This document shows, in pieces, positions 34,772 through 43,602 of a stretch of DNA of 64,000 nt; the stretch's first letter is position 1; each line of letters begins with the position of its first letter. Position numbers and translations under genes: made by a program. Below the pieces are notes generated by a model. It made no database searches. It was given only the letters and a program-made list of their open reading frames with translations, and was not told the DNA's origin. The DNA comes from Candidatus Rokuibacteriota bacterium (GTDB lineage Bacteria > Methylomirabilota > Methylomirabilia > Rokubacteriales > CSP1-6): the NCBI GenBank assembly GCA_030647435.1, contig JAUSJX010000008.1:1-64000 (forward strand). The letters run 5' to 3'.

Positions 34772-36706
34772 ATGCCAGGAAAGAGCGTCGCGCGGAAGCT
34801 GTTCGAGTCGCACCTGGTCGCGGGCAAGACCGTGGCCGGCGAGGAGGTCGGGCTGCGCGTGGACCAGTGCCTGCTGACCGACACCAACGGCAACATGGCG
34901 TGGCTGCAGTTCGAGGCCATGGGCTTTCCGCGCGTGAAGCCGTCAAAGGTCGTCAGCTACATCGACCACAACGTCAACCAGACGGACTCGCGGAACACGG
35001 ACGACCACCGGTATATTCAGACCGCGTCGAAGCGCTACGGCTCTTGGTTCTCCAAGCCAGGCAACGGCATCTGCCACCAGGTGCACTTCGAGACCTTCAG
35101 CGTCCCTGGGCAGTTCGTCCTCGGCACCGATAGCCACACGCCGCTCTGCGGCTCGACGGGCATGCTGGCCATCGGCGCGGGCGGACTCGACATCGCCGTC
35201 GCGATGGGCGGCGGCGCCTATCACCTGCCCATGCCCAAGGTGGTCCGCGTCTGGCTCACGGCCCAGCTCAAGCCCTGGGTCCACGCCAAGGACGTGATCC
35301 TGGAATTGCTGCGCCGCTACTCGGTCCGCGGCGGCAGCGGCAAGATCTTCGAGTACGCGGGGCCGGGCGCGGCGACGCTGTCCCTGCCCCAGCGCGCGAC
35401 CATCTGCAACATGGGCGCCGAGCTGACGCTGACGACCAGCGTCTTCCCCTCCGACGAGGCGACGCGCAGCTACTTCGCCCTCCTCGGGCGCGAGAAGGAG
35501 TGGCAGCCTTTCGCCGCGGATGCCGACGCCGAGTACGACGAGCAGATCGAGCTCGATCTTTCGGCCCTCGAGCCGCTGGTCGCCCTGCCCTCGTCGCCGG
35601 ACAAGGTTGTGCCGGTGCGCGAAGTCGAAGGCACCGCGCTCGAGCAGGTCATGGTCGGCTCCTGCACCAATTCTTCGTGGGAGGACATGTGGGCCGTCGC
35701 CCGGACGATCCGAGGCGAGCGCGTGGCGCCCTCGGTCTCCTTCGTCGTCTTCCCGGGCTCGAGCCGCATCCTCGAGATCATGTCGCGCGAGGGGCTCTTG
35801 ACCGACCTCCTCGCCGCCGGCGCCACGGTGTCAGAGCCCACGTGCGGCTCCTGCGCCGGCATCGGGCACGTGCCCGCGGCGGGAGGCAAGAGCCTGCGCG
35901 CCTTCAACCGCAACTTCTCCGGGCGGAGCGGCGTCAAGGACGACCAGATCTACCTCTGCTCGCCGCTGACCGCCGCCGCTTCCGCTCTGACCGGCGTTAT
36001 CACCGACCCGCGCAAGCGCGGCGCCGCGCCCGAGCGCCACTATCCGGCATCCCTCATCGCGTCCAACGCCGGCCTCGTGCCTCCGGCGTCGGAGAGCGAG
36101 GCGTCATCCACCACGGTGCTCAAGGGCCCCAACATCAAGGAAGTGCCGCGGGGGCGTCCCGTCGAGGCGACGCTCCGCGCGCCGGTGCTGATCAAGCTCG
36201 GCGACAAGGTCTCGACCGACGATATTTCGCCCTCGGGGACGGCCGCGCTCGTCTTCCGCTCCAACGTCCCGGCCATCGCCGAGTTCACCTTCAGGAACAC
36301 GGACGCGGAATTCGTCGCCCGCGCCAAGGCCGCGGGCACGGGCGTACTGGTGGGCGGCGAGATCTACGGCCAGGGCTCCTCGCGCGAGGCGGCGGTGCTC
36401 GGCCCGCTCCACCTCGGCGTGCGCGCCGTCCTCGCCAAGAGCTTCGCGCGCATCCACCGAGCCAACCTGATCAACTGGGGGCTCGTGCCGCTCGAGTTCG
36501 ACAACCCCGCCGACTACGAGGCGATCCAGCGCGACGACATGCTCCGCTTCGACGATCTCCGCGACGCGCTACTGGCGGGGCGGAAGATCGCGGTAACCAA
36601 CGAGCGGACCGGCACGAGCTTCCAGACGCGCTGCGTGCTGACGCCGCGCGAGCGCGACATCCTCCTCGCGGGCGGTCTCCTCGCCCAAACCGCCGCCGCG
36701 AAATGA
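34772..36706 (+). CDS. Aconitate hydratase, compact form
   Basis: 644 residues, the shorter aconitase form with swivel domain C-terminal (from about 480). Fe-S ligands are in VGSCTNSS and PTCGSCAGIGH; substrate-binding segments include GTDSHTPLCGSTGMLAIGAGG and, in the swivel, GGEIYGQGSSREAA. Interconverts citrate and isocitrate, or 2-methyl-cis-aconitate with methylisocitrate if it works with PrpF. The stop TGA sits inside the first copy of a 19-bp direct repeat that also forms the prpF start, indicating the two genes once overlapped by ATGA. Confidence 0.92.
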   Translation: MPGKSVARKLFESHLVAGKTVAGEEVGLRVDQCLLTDTNGNMAWLQFEAMGFPRVKPSKVVSYIDHNVNQTDSRNTDDHRYIQTASKRYGSWFSKPGNGICHQVHFETFSVPGQFVLGTDSHTPLCGSTGMLAIGAGGLDIAVAMGGGAYHLPMPKVVRVWLTAQLKPWVHAKDVILELLRRYSVRGGSGKIFEYAGPGAATLSLPQRATICNMGAELTLTTSVFPSDEATRSYFALLGREKEWQPFAADADAEYDEQIELDLSALEPLVALPSSPDKVVPVREVEGTALEQVMVGSCTNSSWEDMWAVARTIRGERVAPSVSFVVFPGSSRILEIMSREGLLTDLLAAGATVSEPTCGSCAGIGHVPAAGGKSLRAFNRNFSGRSGVKDDQIYLCSPLTAAASALTGVITDPRKRGAAPERHYPASLIASNAGLVPPASESEASSTTVLKGPNIKEVPRGRPVEATLRAPVLIKLGDKVSTDDISPSGTAALVFRSNVPAIAEFTFRNTDAEFVARAKAAGTGVLVGGEIYGQGSSREAAVLGPLHLGVRAVLAKSFARIHRANLINWGLVPLEFDNPADYEAIQRDDMLRFDDLRDALLAGRKIAVTNERTGTSFQTRCVLTPRERDILLAGGLLAQTAAAK

Positions 36707-36788
36707 CCCAAGCGCGCGTCCCCAAGTCTCCCTCTCCCCCACCGGGGGAGAGGGTAGGGTGAGGGGGCGATGACCCAAGCGCGCGTCC
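36703..36788. repeat. Palindromic element flanked by an exact 19-bp direct repeat
   Basis: ATGACCCAAGCGCGCGTCC occurs at 36703-36721 (containing the aconitase stop) and at 36770-36788 (the prpF start). Between them lie 48 bp containing CCCTCTCCCCCACCGGGGGAG and AGGGTAGGGTGAGGGGG, a member of the repeat family. This is what an insertion with target duplication at an ATGA stop/start overlap would leave. Confidence 0.85.
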
Positions 36789-37870
36789 GCGCCGTCTACA
36801 TGCGCGGCGGCACCAGCCGCTGCCTGGTCTTCCACGAGCGCGATCTGCCGCCGGCCGGCGTCGAGCGCGACTACATTCTGCTGGCGGCGCTCGGCAGCCC
36901 CGATCCCTACGGCCGCCAGCTCGACGGACTGGGCGGCGGCATCTCGTCGCTCTCCAAGGCCTGCATCATCGGCCCGACCACCCACCCAGGCGCCGACGTG
37001 GACTACACCTTCGCGCAGGTCGAGGTGGGCAAGGCGCACGTGGACTACACGGGCAACTGCGGCAACTGCTCCTCCGCCGTCGGGCCCTTCGCCATCGAGG
37101 AGCGCCTGATCCAGCCCATCGAGGGCGAGACGCTCGTGCGCATCCACAACACCAACACCAAGAAGCTCATCGTGGCGCGCGTGCCCGTGGCGGGCAGCGA
37201 GCCCGCCGTCCACGGCGACTTCGAGCTCCCCGGCGTGGCGGGCACGGGCGCGCGCATCGCGCTGGACTTCCTCGAGCCCGGCGGCGCGGGCACAGGCCGG
37301 CTCCTGCCGACCGGCAAGACACGTGAGATGGTCGAGGGCGTCGAGGCTTCGCTCGTGGACGCCTCCATCCCCATGGTCTTCGTCCGCGCCCGCGATCTCG
37401 GGCTCACCGGCACCGAGACGCCGCAGGCTGTGGACGGCGACAAGGCGCTCTGCGCGCGCCTCGAAAAGATCCGTGTCGCCGCCTCGCACCTCATGGGCAT
37501 CCCGGGCAGCGCCGCCACGCCGAAGATCGCCATGGTCACGGCGCCTGTCGAGTACACGGCCCTCGACGGCTCGCGCGTCGGCCGCGAGCAGGCCGACGTC
37601 GTCGCTCGCGCCATCTCCATGGGCAACTGCCACCGCGCCTTCCCGCTCACCTCCTCCATGTGTCTCGCCGTAGCAGCGCGCATCGAGGGCACCCTGGTCC
37701 ACGAGTGCTCGACTGCCAAGCCCGGCGCCGACGTGCGCCTCGGCCACCCGTCGGGCGTGCTGCCCCTCGACGCCGTCGTCGCCAAGCAGGCCGGCGAGTA
37801 CCACGCCGAGCGCGTCACCGTCTACCGCACCGCGCGCCGCCTGATGGAAGGCTGGGTCCGCATCCCCTGA
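36770..37870 (+). CDS. prpF: PrpF-family isomerase (2-methylaconitate cis-trans isomerase-like)
   Basis: 366 residues. The opening VRAVYMRGGTSRCLVFHERD, LDGLGGGISSLSKACII and DYTGNCGNCSSAVGPFA are diagnostic of PrpF, a diaminopimelate-epimerase-fold enzyme; the paired cysteine and lysine regions used for proton transfer are present. It moves the double bond of 2-methylaconitate so that an ordinary aconitase can hydrate it. Related family members act on oxalomesaconate or itaconate-type acids. Citrate synthase and aconitase immediately upstream support the methylcitrate reading. Confidence 0.88.
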   Translation: MTQARVRAVYMRGGTSRCLVFHERDLPPAGVERDYILLAALGSPDPYGRQLDGLGGGISSLSKACIIGPTTHPGADVDYTFAQVEVGKAHVDYTGNCGNCSSAVGPFAIEERLIQPIEGETLVRIHNTNTKKLIVARVPVAGSEPAVHGDFELPGVAGTGARIALDFLEPGGAGTGRLLPTGKTREMVEGVEASLVDASIPMVFVRARDLGLTGTETPQAVDGDKALCARLEKIRVAASHLMGIPGSAATPKIAMVTAPVEYTALDGSRVGREQADVVARAISMGNCHRAFPLTSSMCLAVAARIEGTLVHECSTAKPGADVRLGHPSGVLPLDAVVAKQAGEYHAERVTVYRTARRLMEGWVRIP

Positions 37871-38850
37871 TGGACCGCCGCGCGTTCCTAGGCCTCGCGG
37901 CAACCGGCGTGGTCGCGGCGCCCGGTGTCGCCCGCGCTCAACAGGCGGGCAAGGCCCACCGCATCGGCTTCCTGTCCCTGGGATCCGGCCCGGCCGCCCC
38001 GGTTGAGGCCTTTCGCGAGGGGCTGCGCGAGCTGGGCTATGTCGAAGGGCGCAACCTCACCATCGAGTACCGATGGGCGGCAGGCAAGGCGGGGCGCCTG
38101 CCGGAGATGGCGGCAGAGCTCGTGCGGCTCAAGGTGGAGGTCATCGTCGGGGTTACGACGCCGGTCATCGAGGCAGCCAAGCGCGCGACCAGTACCATCC
38201 CCATCGTCATGGCGGCGGTGGCCGATCCCGTCGGCAGCGGCCTCGTCGCCGGCCTCGCCCGCCCGGGCGGCAATGTCACGGGCCTGACCCTGATGTCCAC
38301 CGAGCTCGTCGGCAAGCGGCTCCAGCTGGTGCGCGAGCTCCTCCCCAAGGCCACGCGGGTTGCGGTGCTCTCCTACCACGGTTATACCTCCGCCACGAGG
38401 CCCTACCTCGAGCAGATGCGGGCCGCGGCGCAGCAGATGGGGATCCAACTCGTCGTCCAAGAAGTGAACGAGGCTAGGGACCTGCCCGACGCCTTCACCG
38501 CCATGCAGCGCGAGCGGGCCCAGGCGCTCGACGTGCGGGCCAGCCCGTTCAGCACTGAAAACGCCAAGCGCATCGTGGAGCTGGCGGCGCAGCACCGCCT
38601 GCCCGCCATGTACGACGTTCGAAGCTTCGTGGAAGCGGGCGGGCTCGTCTCCTATGGGCCGAGCGGCCTCGAGATATTCCGCCGGGCCGCCTTCTACGTG
38701 GACAGGATCCTCAAGGGCGCCAAGCCCGCCGACCTGCCGATCGAGCAGCCCACGAAGTTCGAGCTGGTCATCAACCTGAGGGCGGCGAGGGCGCTCGGCC
38801 TGACCATCCCGCCGGCCCTGCTGGCGCGCGCGGACCAGGTGATCCAGTGA
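37870..38850 (+). CDS. ABC-type substrate-binding protein (PF04392), orphan copy 1
   Basis: 326 residues. A twin-arginine-like signal (MDRRAFLGLAATG, cleavage after ARA) precedes the family core: ELGYVEGRNLTIEYRWA, LVRLKVEVIV, TIPIVMAAVADPVGSGLV and LARPGGNVTG. The closing RILKGAKPADLPIEQPTKFE then ADQVIQ recurs in the next copies. The ATG shares one base with the prpF stop (TGATG). No permease or ATPase of this type is adjacent. Ligand unknown; relatives are often called sugar- or tryptophan-binding. Confidence 0.9.
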   Translation: MDRRAFLGLAATGVVAAPGVARAQQAGKAHRIGFLSLGSGPAAPVEAFREGLRELGYVEGRNLTIEYRWAAGKAGRLPEMAAELVRLKVEVIVGVTTPVIEAAKRATSTIPIVMAAVADPVGSGLVAGLARPGGNVTGLTLMSTELVGKRLQLVRELLPKATRVAVLSYHGYTSATRPYLEQMRAAAQQMGIQLVVQEVNEARDLPDAFTAMQRERAQALDVRASPFSTENAKRIVELAAQHRLPAMYDVRSFVEAGGLVSYGPSGLEIFRRAAFYVDRILKGAKPADLPIEQPTKFELVINLRAARALGLTIPPALLARADQVIQ

Positions 38851-39863
38851 TGGACCGGCGGGCATTCCTTGCTGGCACGGGTGCGGTGCTCCTTGCTGCG
38901 CCCCGCGCCGCCGAGGCGCAGAAGTCAGAGAAGAAGGCTCGCGTGGGAATTCTTGGCATCGGTCCAGCTCCGAGCCCACAGGAGCTGGCGAAGTCAGTCT
39001 CGACAAACCCGTTCTGGCTGTCGATGAGACAGCTCGGCTGGGTCGATGGCCAAAACATGGTCGTCGAGCGACGGTTCGGCGAATCAGCCGATCAGCTTCG
39101 CACAGGCGCCGCTGACCTCGTGCGCCTCAAGGTCGACGTACTGTTCGTTTCGGGCGCGGGCCTGGCAAAGATCCTTCAACTGGAAACGAAAACCATCCCC
39201 ATCGTGGTCGGTCGCGCCGACAATGATCTTGTTGCCGCAGGACTCGTCGACAGCCTCGCAAGGCCTGGGGGCAATATCACAGGGTCACAGCTCCTCAACG
39301 ATGATCTCATCCCAAAGCGTCTCGAGCTTCTCAAAGCGCTTGTACCGAATCTCTCAAAGGTCGCGCTCCTTCGAGAGGATGTCACAACCTCGGCACTCCC
39401 CCAGATACGCGCTCGGTTCGATGAACAGGTCGCGATCGCGGCTCGGAGCCTCGGCATAGAGGTTCATACGTTCATCGTGCGCCGAGCGGGGGACTTGGCT
39501 GCCGCTTTCCTCGGCATGAAGAAGAATCACGACCAGGGTGTAGTGGTGACGTCGCCAGCGTTTATGTTCGTGCATAGAAAGGCCATCGTCGATCTTGCGG
39601 CCGCGCATCGGATCGCCGCAGTCTATGACCTCCAGGTGTTTGTTGAGCCAGGTGGGCTCATGTCCTATGGAGTAAATGTTGCCGAGATGCAGCGACGTGC
39701 TGCGGTCTACGTGGACAAGATCCTCAAGGGGGCCAAGCCCGCCGACCTGCCTATCGAGCAGCCGACGAAGTTCGAACTGGTCATCAACCTCAAGACGGCG
39801 AAGGCGCTCGGCCTCACCGTCCCGCAGTCTCTGCTTTCGCGTGCCGATCAGGTGATCCAGTGA
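38850..39863 (+). CDS. ABC-type substrate-binding protein (PF04392), orphan copy 2
   Basis: 337 residues from the ATG in TGATGGACCGG, one base shared with the previous stop; an in-frame GTG at 38847 is less likely. Signal MDRRAFLAGTGAVLLAAPRA. The middle (for example ASRSLGIEVHTFIVRRAG-like stretch) is clearly diverged from copy 1, yet the end is almost identical, so the copies recombine or are conserved at the C-terminus. Tandem with copies 1 and 3. Confidence 0.9.
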   Translation: MDRRAFLAGTGAVLLAAPRAAEAQKSEKKARVGILGIGPAPSPQELAKSVSTNPFWLSMRQLGWVDGQNMVVERRFGESADQLRTGAADLVRLKVDVLFVSGAGLAKILQLETKTIPIVVGRADNDLVAAGLVDSLARPGGNITGSQLLNDDLIPKRLELLKALVPNLSKVALLREDVTTSALPQIRARFDEQVAIAARSLGIEVHTFIVRRAGDLAAAFLGMKKNHDQGVVVTSPAFMFVHRKAIVDLAAAHRIAAVYDLQVFVEPGGLMSYGVNVAEMQRRAAVYVDKILKGAKPADLPIEQPTKFELVINLKTAKALGLTVPQSLLSRADQVIQ

Positions 39864-40861
39864 TGGACCGCCGCGCGGTGCCCGGCTGTGCCGCCGCTGT
39901 TGTCGTCGCCGTCGTAGTCGCCTGCGGGTTCAGCTACGCGGCAGGGCAGTCGCGCGAATCCATGCCCCGCGTCGGCATGCTCACGCCGGCCCCGTCTGCG
40001 ACAGCGAAGCCGTTGTGGGATGCGTTCCGCGAGGCGATGAAGGAGCTCGGCTATGTCGAGGGGAAGAGCGTCGTCTACGAGTACCGGTCGGCGGAAGGAC
40101 AGCTCGATCGGCTCCCTCAACTGGCAGCCGAGCTGGTCAAGCTTCCGGTGAAGGTCATGGTGGTCGCGAACACTCCGGGCAACCTCGCGGCCAAGAATGC
40201 TACCGCGACCATACCCATCGTCATGGTGGGGGTCGGAGACCCCGTGCGGGTGGGGCTCGTCTCCAACCTGGGGAGGCCGGGCGGGAACATCACGGGGTTC
40301 ACCACCCTCACCGGCCCGCTCACCGCCAAGCGGCTCCAGCTCCTCAAGGAGCTGGTCCCGACCGCCACACGCATCGGGCTCATCGGCAACCCCGGCGTCC
40401 CCAACACGCTGATCCAGATCCAGGACGCCGAGGCCGCCGCCCGTGAGTTGAAGGTTCAGCTCCGCGTCTTCACGGTCGAGGAAGCGGCGCAGCTCGAGCC
40501 CGCCTTCGAGGCGGCGCGGGGCTGGCGAGCTCAGGCCCTGATGCGCCTGGCCGAGCCGCTCCAGGCTTCCCTTCGGGCGCGGACGATCGAGCTTGCCGCC
40601 AAGACCCGGATCCCTGTGATGTACACGTCCCGGGCCGACGTGGAGGCGGGCGGGCTCATAGGGTATGGGGTCGAGCCCGTCGACACCTACAAGCGTGCCG
40701 CCGCCTACGTGGACAGGATCCTCAAGGGCGCTAAGCCCGGCGAGCTCCCCGTTCAGCAGCCCACGAAGCTGGAGCTTGGCGTCAACCTGAAGACCGCCGC
40801 GGCCCTGAACATCAAGATCCCTCAAGCCATTCTCGCGCGGGCCGACCAGGTGATCCAGTGA
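39863..40861 (+). CDS. ABC-type substrate-binding protein (PF04392), orphan copy 3
   Basis: 332 residues from the ATG at 39863 (again TGATGGACC). The signal segment (AAVVVAVVVACGFSYAAG) contains a Cys that could make it a lipoprotein, unlike the other copies. Core motifs ELGYVEGKSVVYEYRSAEG, TIPIVMVGVGDPV and RPGGNITGF are present, with the ending RILKGAKPGELPVQQPTKLE then ADQVIQ. Stop overlaps the start of the acyl-CoA synthetase (GTGA). Confidence 0.9.
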   Translation: MDRRAVPGCAAAVVVAVVVACGFSYAAGQSRESMPRVGMLTPAPSATAKPLWDAFREAMKELGYVEGKSVVYEYRSAEGQLDRLPQLAAELVKLPVKVMVVANTPGNLAAKNATATIPIVMVGVGDPVRVGLVSNLGRPGGNITGFTTLTGPLTAKRLQLLKELVPTATRIGLIGNPGVPNTLIQIQDAEAAARELKVQLRVFTVEEAAQLEPAFEAARGWRAQALMRLAEPLQASLRARTIELAAKTRIPVMYTSRADVEAGGLIGYGVEPVDTYKRAAAYVDRILKGAKPGELPVQQPTKLELGVNLKTAAALNIKIPQAILARADQVIQ

Positions 40862-42501
40862 CGGCGCGGAACATGACCGACTACGCGGCGACGATGCGGG
40901 ACTTCCGCCTGGAAGTGCCCGCGCGCTTCAACTGGGCCTTCGACACCTTCGATGCGTGGGCGCGGGATCCCTCGAAGCTCGCGCTGCTCTGGGTGTCGGC
41001 CGACGGGCAGCCGCGGCGATTCACTTTCGCAGAGCTCGCCGAGCGCTCGAAGCGCTTCGCCAATGCGCTCGCGGGCCTCGGCGTCAAGCCTGGCGAGCGG
41101 GTCGTCGTCATGCTCCCGCGCGTCTATCAGTGGTGGGAGATCCTGCTGGGCTGCCTGCGCGCGCGCACCGTGTCCGTTCCCGGCACCACGCTCCTCACCA
41201 CCAAGGACATCACCTATCGCCTCCAGGCCGCCGAGGCGAGCGTGGTCATCACCGACGAGGACAACACGCACAAGGTGGACCAGGTCCTGCTCGAGTGCCC
41301 GACGGTGAAGCACCGGATCGTGCTGGGGCGTGCAGGCGGAGGCTGGCAGGAGTACGAGCGACTGATGGGCCTCGCCTCGTCCGAAATGGCGCACCCGAGA
41401 AACGCGAGCGGCGACCCGATGATGGTCTACTTCACCTCGGGGACGACCGGCTTCCCGAAGATGGTGCTGCATACCCACGCGTCTTACCCCATCGGCCACA
41501 TCATCACGGGCAAGTTCTGGCTCGACAACACGCCAGAGGACCTGCACTGGACGATCTCGGACACGGGCTGGGCCCAGGCCGCGTGGACTTCCTTCTTCGC
41601 GCCCTGGAACATGGGCGCGGCCATCTTCGTCTGGGACGCGCGCGGCAAGAAGTTCGACTCGCAGGAGACGCTCGCCATGTTCGAGCGCTTCCCCATCACG
41701 ACCTTCTTCGCGCCGCCGACGGCCTATCGCATGATGGTCCAGGAGCCGCTCCGCAAGTACCGTTACCCGACGCTGCGCCACTGCATGGGCGCGGGCGAGG
41801 CCGTCAACCCCGAGGTGATCGAGGCCTGGCGCGAGGGCACGGGGCATCACATCTACGAGGGCTACGGTCAGACCGAGAGTGTGCTGGTGGCCGCGACCTT
41901 CCCGGCCACGCCGTGGAAGCCCGGCTCCATGGGCCCGGCCGCGCCGGGGCACCATCTCGCCATCGTGGGCGAAGAAGGGCGCGAGCTGCCGCGCGGCGGG
42001 GAGGGCGACCTCGCCATCCGCGTGAAGCCGGAGCGGCCCGTGGGCATGTTCCAGGAGTACTGGAAGAACGCGGAGGCCACCGCGAAATGCCACCGCGGCG
42101 ACTGGTACATCACCGGCGACCGCGCGTCCATGGATGAGGAGGGCTATCTCTGGTTCGTCGGCCGCGCCGACGACGTGATCAACAGCGCGTCCTACCGCAT
42201 CGGGCCGTTCGAGGTGGAGTCGGCCCTGGTGGAGCACGCCGCCGTCGCCGAAGCCGCCGTCATCGGCAAGCCGGACGCGCTCCGCGGCGAGATCGTCAAG
42301 GCCTTCGTGGTTCTCGCCCCCGGTCACACCGCCTCCGACGCCCTCGCCACCGAGCTCCAGGAGCACGTCAAGACGGTGACCGCGCCCTACAAGTACCCGC
42401 GCGAGATCGAGTTCGTCGCCGACCTGCCCAAGACCATCAGCGGCAAGATCCGCCGCACCGAGCTCCGCCAGATGGAGCGCGACCGGAGCAAGCCGCGATG
42501 A
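40858..42501 (+). CDS. AMP-forming acyl-CoA synthetase, ACSM/benzoate-CoA-ligase-like
   Basis: 547 residues from GTG 40858. ATP-binding YFTSGTTGFPKMVLHTH, adenylate region YEGYGQTES, the hinge WYITGDRASMDEEGYLWFVG and the catalytic lysine in KTISGKIRRTE are all in order. Activates a carboxylic acid, probably medium-chain or aromatic, to its CoA thioester. Placed between two PF04392 binding proteins with 4-base overlaps on both sides, suggesting that the bound ligand is an acid activated here. Confidence 0.92.
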   Translation: MTARNMTDYAATMRDFRLEVPARFNWAFDTFDAWARDPSKLALLWVSADGQPRRFTFAELAERSKRFANALAGLGVKPGERVVVMLPRVYQWWEILLGCLRARTVSVPGTTLLTTKDITYRLQAAEASVVITDEDNTHKVDQVLLECPTVKHRIVLGRAGGGWQEYERLMGLASSEMAHPRNASGDPMMVYFTSGTTGFPKMVLHTHASYPIGHIITGKFWLDNTPEDLHWTISDTGWAQAAWTSFFAPWNMGAAIFVWDARGKKFDSQETLAMFERFPITTFFAPPTAYRMMVQEPLRKYRYPTLRHCMGAGEAVNPEVIEAWREGTGHHIYEGYGQTESVLVAATFPATPWKPGSMGPAAPGHHLAIVGEEGRELPRGGEGDLAIRVKPERPVGMFQEYWKNAEATAKCHRGDWYITGDRASMDEEGYLWFVGRADDVINSASYRIGPFEVESALVEHAAVAEAAVIGKPDALRGEIVKAFVVLAPGHTASDALATELQEHVKTVTAPYKYPREIEFVADLPKTISGKIRRTELRQMERDRSKPR

Positions 42502-42549
42502 CGCTCGCCCAGACTCCCTCTCCCTCGCTCTGGGAGAGGGCCGCGGTGA
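42492..42549. repeat. Palindromic element inside the start of a substrate-binding protein gene
   Basis: CCCTCTCCCTCGCTCTGGGAG then AGGGCC, a short member of the repeat family, lies between GCCGCGATGA (42492-42501) and GCCGCGGTGA (42540-42549), a direct repeat with one mismatch that duplicates the start-codon context. Confidence 0.6.
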
Positions 42550-43529
42550 GGGTGCCGAGACTGCTCCTACTCGCCCTCATCTTCCTCGCGGCACCCCTCG
42601 GCGCCGAGGCGCAGCAGGCGGGGAAGGTGTGGCGGATCGGCTACCTTCAGACGTCGCCGCGGGAGGCCCAGCTCCACCTGATTCAAGCCTTCGAGGGTGG
42701 CCTCCGCGAGAGGGGTTACACGCCCGGGCGCGACATCGTGATCGAGTACCGCTTCGCAGATGGACGCGTCGAGCGGCTCCCCGAGCTGGCGGCCGACCTG
42801 GTCCGGCTCAAGGTGGACGTGATCGTCACCGGAGTCAACCCCAATACTATCGCTGCCAAGAAGGCGACGACCACGATCCCCATCGTGATGGCCGGCTCGT
42901 ACAATCCGGTGGAAGATGGGCTTGTGGCGAGCCTGGCCCATCCTGGCGGGAACGTCACCGGCCTGACGCTGAATGCCGGCGCAGAGATCCAGACCAAGCG
43001 CCTGCAGCTTCTCAGAGAAATCAACCCCGAGCTCTCCCGCGTCGCCACCTTGTCGGGTATCGGCATGTCATACAACCCGTCTCAGGTGAGAGTCCTCGAG
43101 GATACGGGTCGCGGCTTGGGGATCACGATCCTGCCGGTCGAGTTCCGGGGGGCCGGCGATGTCGGAGATGCCTTCGCCAAAATCGGCCGTGCGCGGGTAG
43201 GTGGGCTCATCGTTTTTGGCGGCCCCCTCGTCCTCGAGCAGATGGCCAGAATCGCCAGCCTGGCGGTGAAGAGCCGACTCCCAGCCATCTTCAATGGCCG
43301 ACAATACGCCCGCGATGGGGGCCTCATGTCGTACGGTGCGGACATTGCTGATCAGTGGCGGCGTGCCGCAGGGTACGTTGACCGCATCCTGAAGGGCGCC
43401 AAGCCCGCCGACCTGCCCGTCGAGCAGCCCACCAAGTTCGAGTTGGTCATCAACCTCAAGACCGCGAAGGCGCTCGGGCTCACGATCCCGCAGTCGCTGC
43501 TGCTGCGCGCCGACGAGGTGATCCAATGA
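42498..43529 (+). CDS. ABC-type substrate-binding protein (PF04392), orphan copy 4
   Basis: 343 residues from ATG 42498 (ATGA overlap with the previous stop). The first 16 residues (MTLAQTPSPSLWERAA) are repeat-derived; the in-frame GTG at 42546 begins a normal signal peptide (VRVPRLLLLALIFLAAPLGA). Either start may be used. Core: ERGYTPGRDIVIEYRFADG, LVRLKVDVIVTG, HPGGNVTGLTL; end RILKGAKPADLPVEQPTKFE then ADEVIQ. Confidence 0.9.
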   Translation: MTLAQTPSPSLWERAAVRVPRLLLLALIFLAAPLGAEAQQAGKVWRIGYLQTSPREAQLHLIQAFEGGLRERGYTPGRDIVIEYRFADGRVERLPELAADLVRLKVDVIVTGVNPNTIAAKKATTTIPIVMAGSYNPVEDGLVASLAHPGGNVTGLTLNAGAEIQTKRLQLLREINPELSRVATLSGIGMSYNPSQVRVLEDTGRGLGITILPVEFRGAGDVGDAFAKIGRARVGGLIVFGGPLVLEQMARIASLAVKSRLPAIFNGRQYARDGGLMSYGADIADQWRRAAGYVDRILKGAKPADLPVEQPTKFELVINLKTAKALGLTIPQSLLLRADEVIQ

Positions 43530-43535
43530 GGCGCC

Positions 43536-43575
43536 CCCCTCACCCTGCCCTCTCCCCAGAGGGGAGAGGGATGCG
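43536..43575. repeat. Palindromic repeat-family copy
   Basis: CCCCTCACCCTGCCCTCTCC followed by CAGAGGGGAGAGGG: one full arm and part of the complementary arm, in the 73-bp gap before the acyl-CoA dehydrogenase. Confidence 0.75.
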
Positions 43576-43602
43576 GAGCCCGGAGGAAAGAGGCTAAGTC
43601 TG

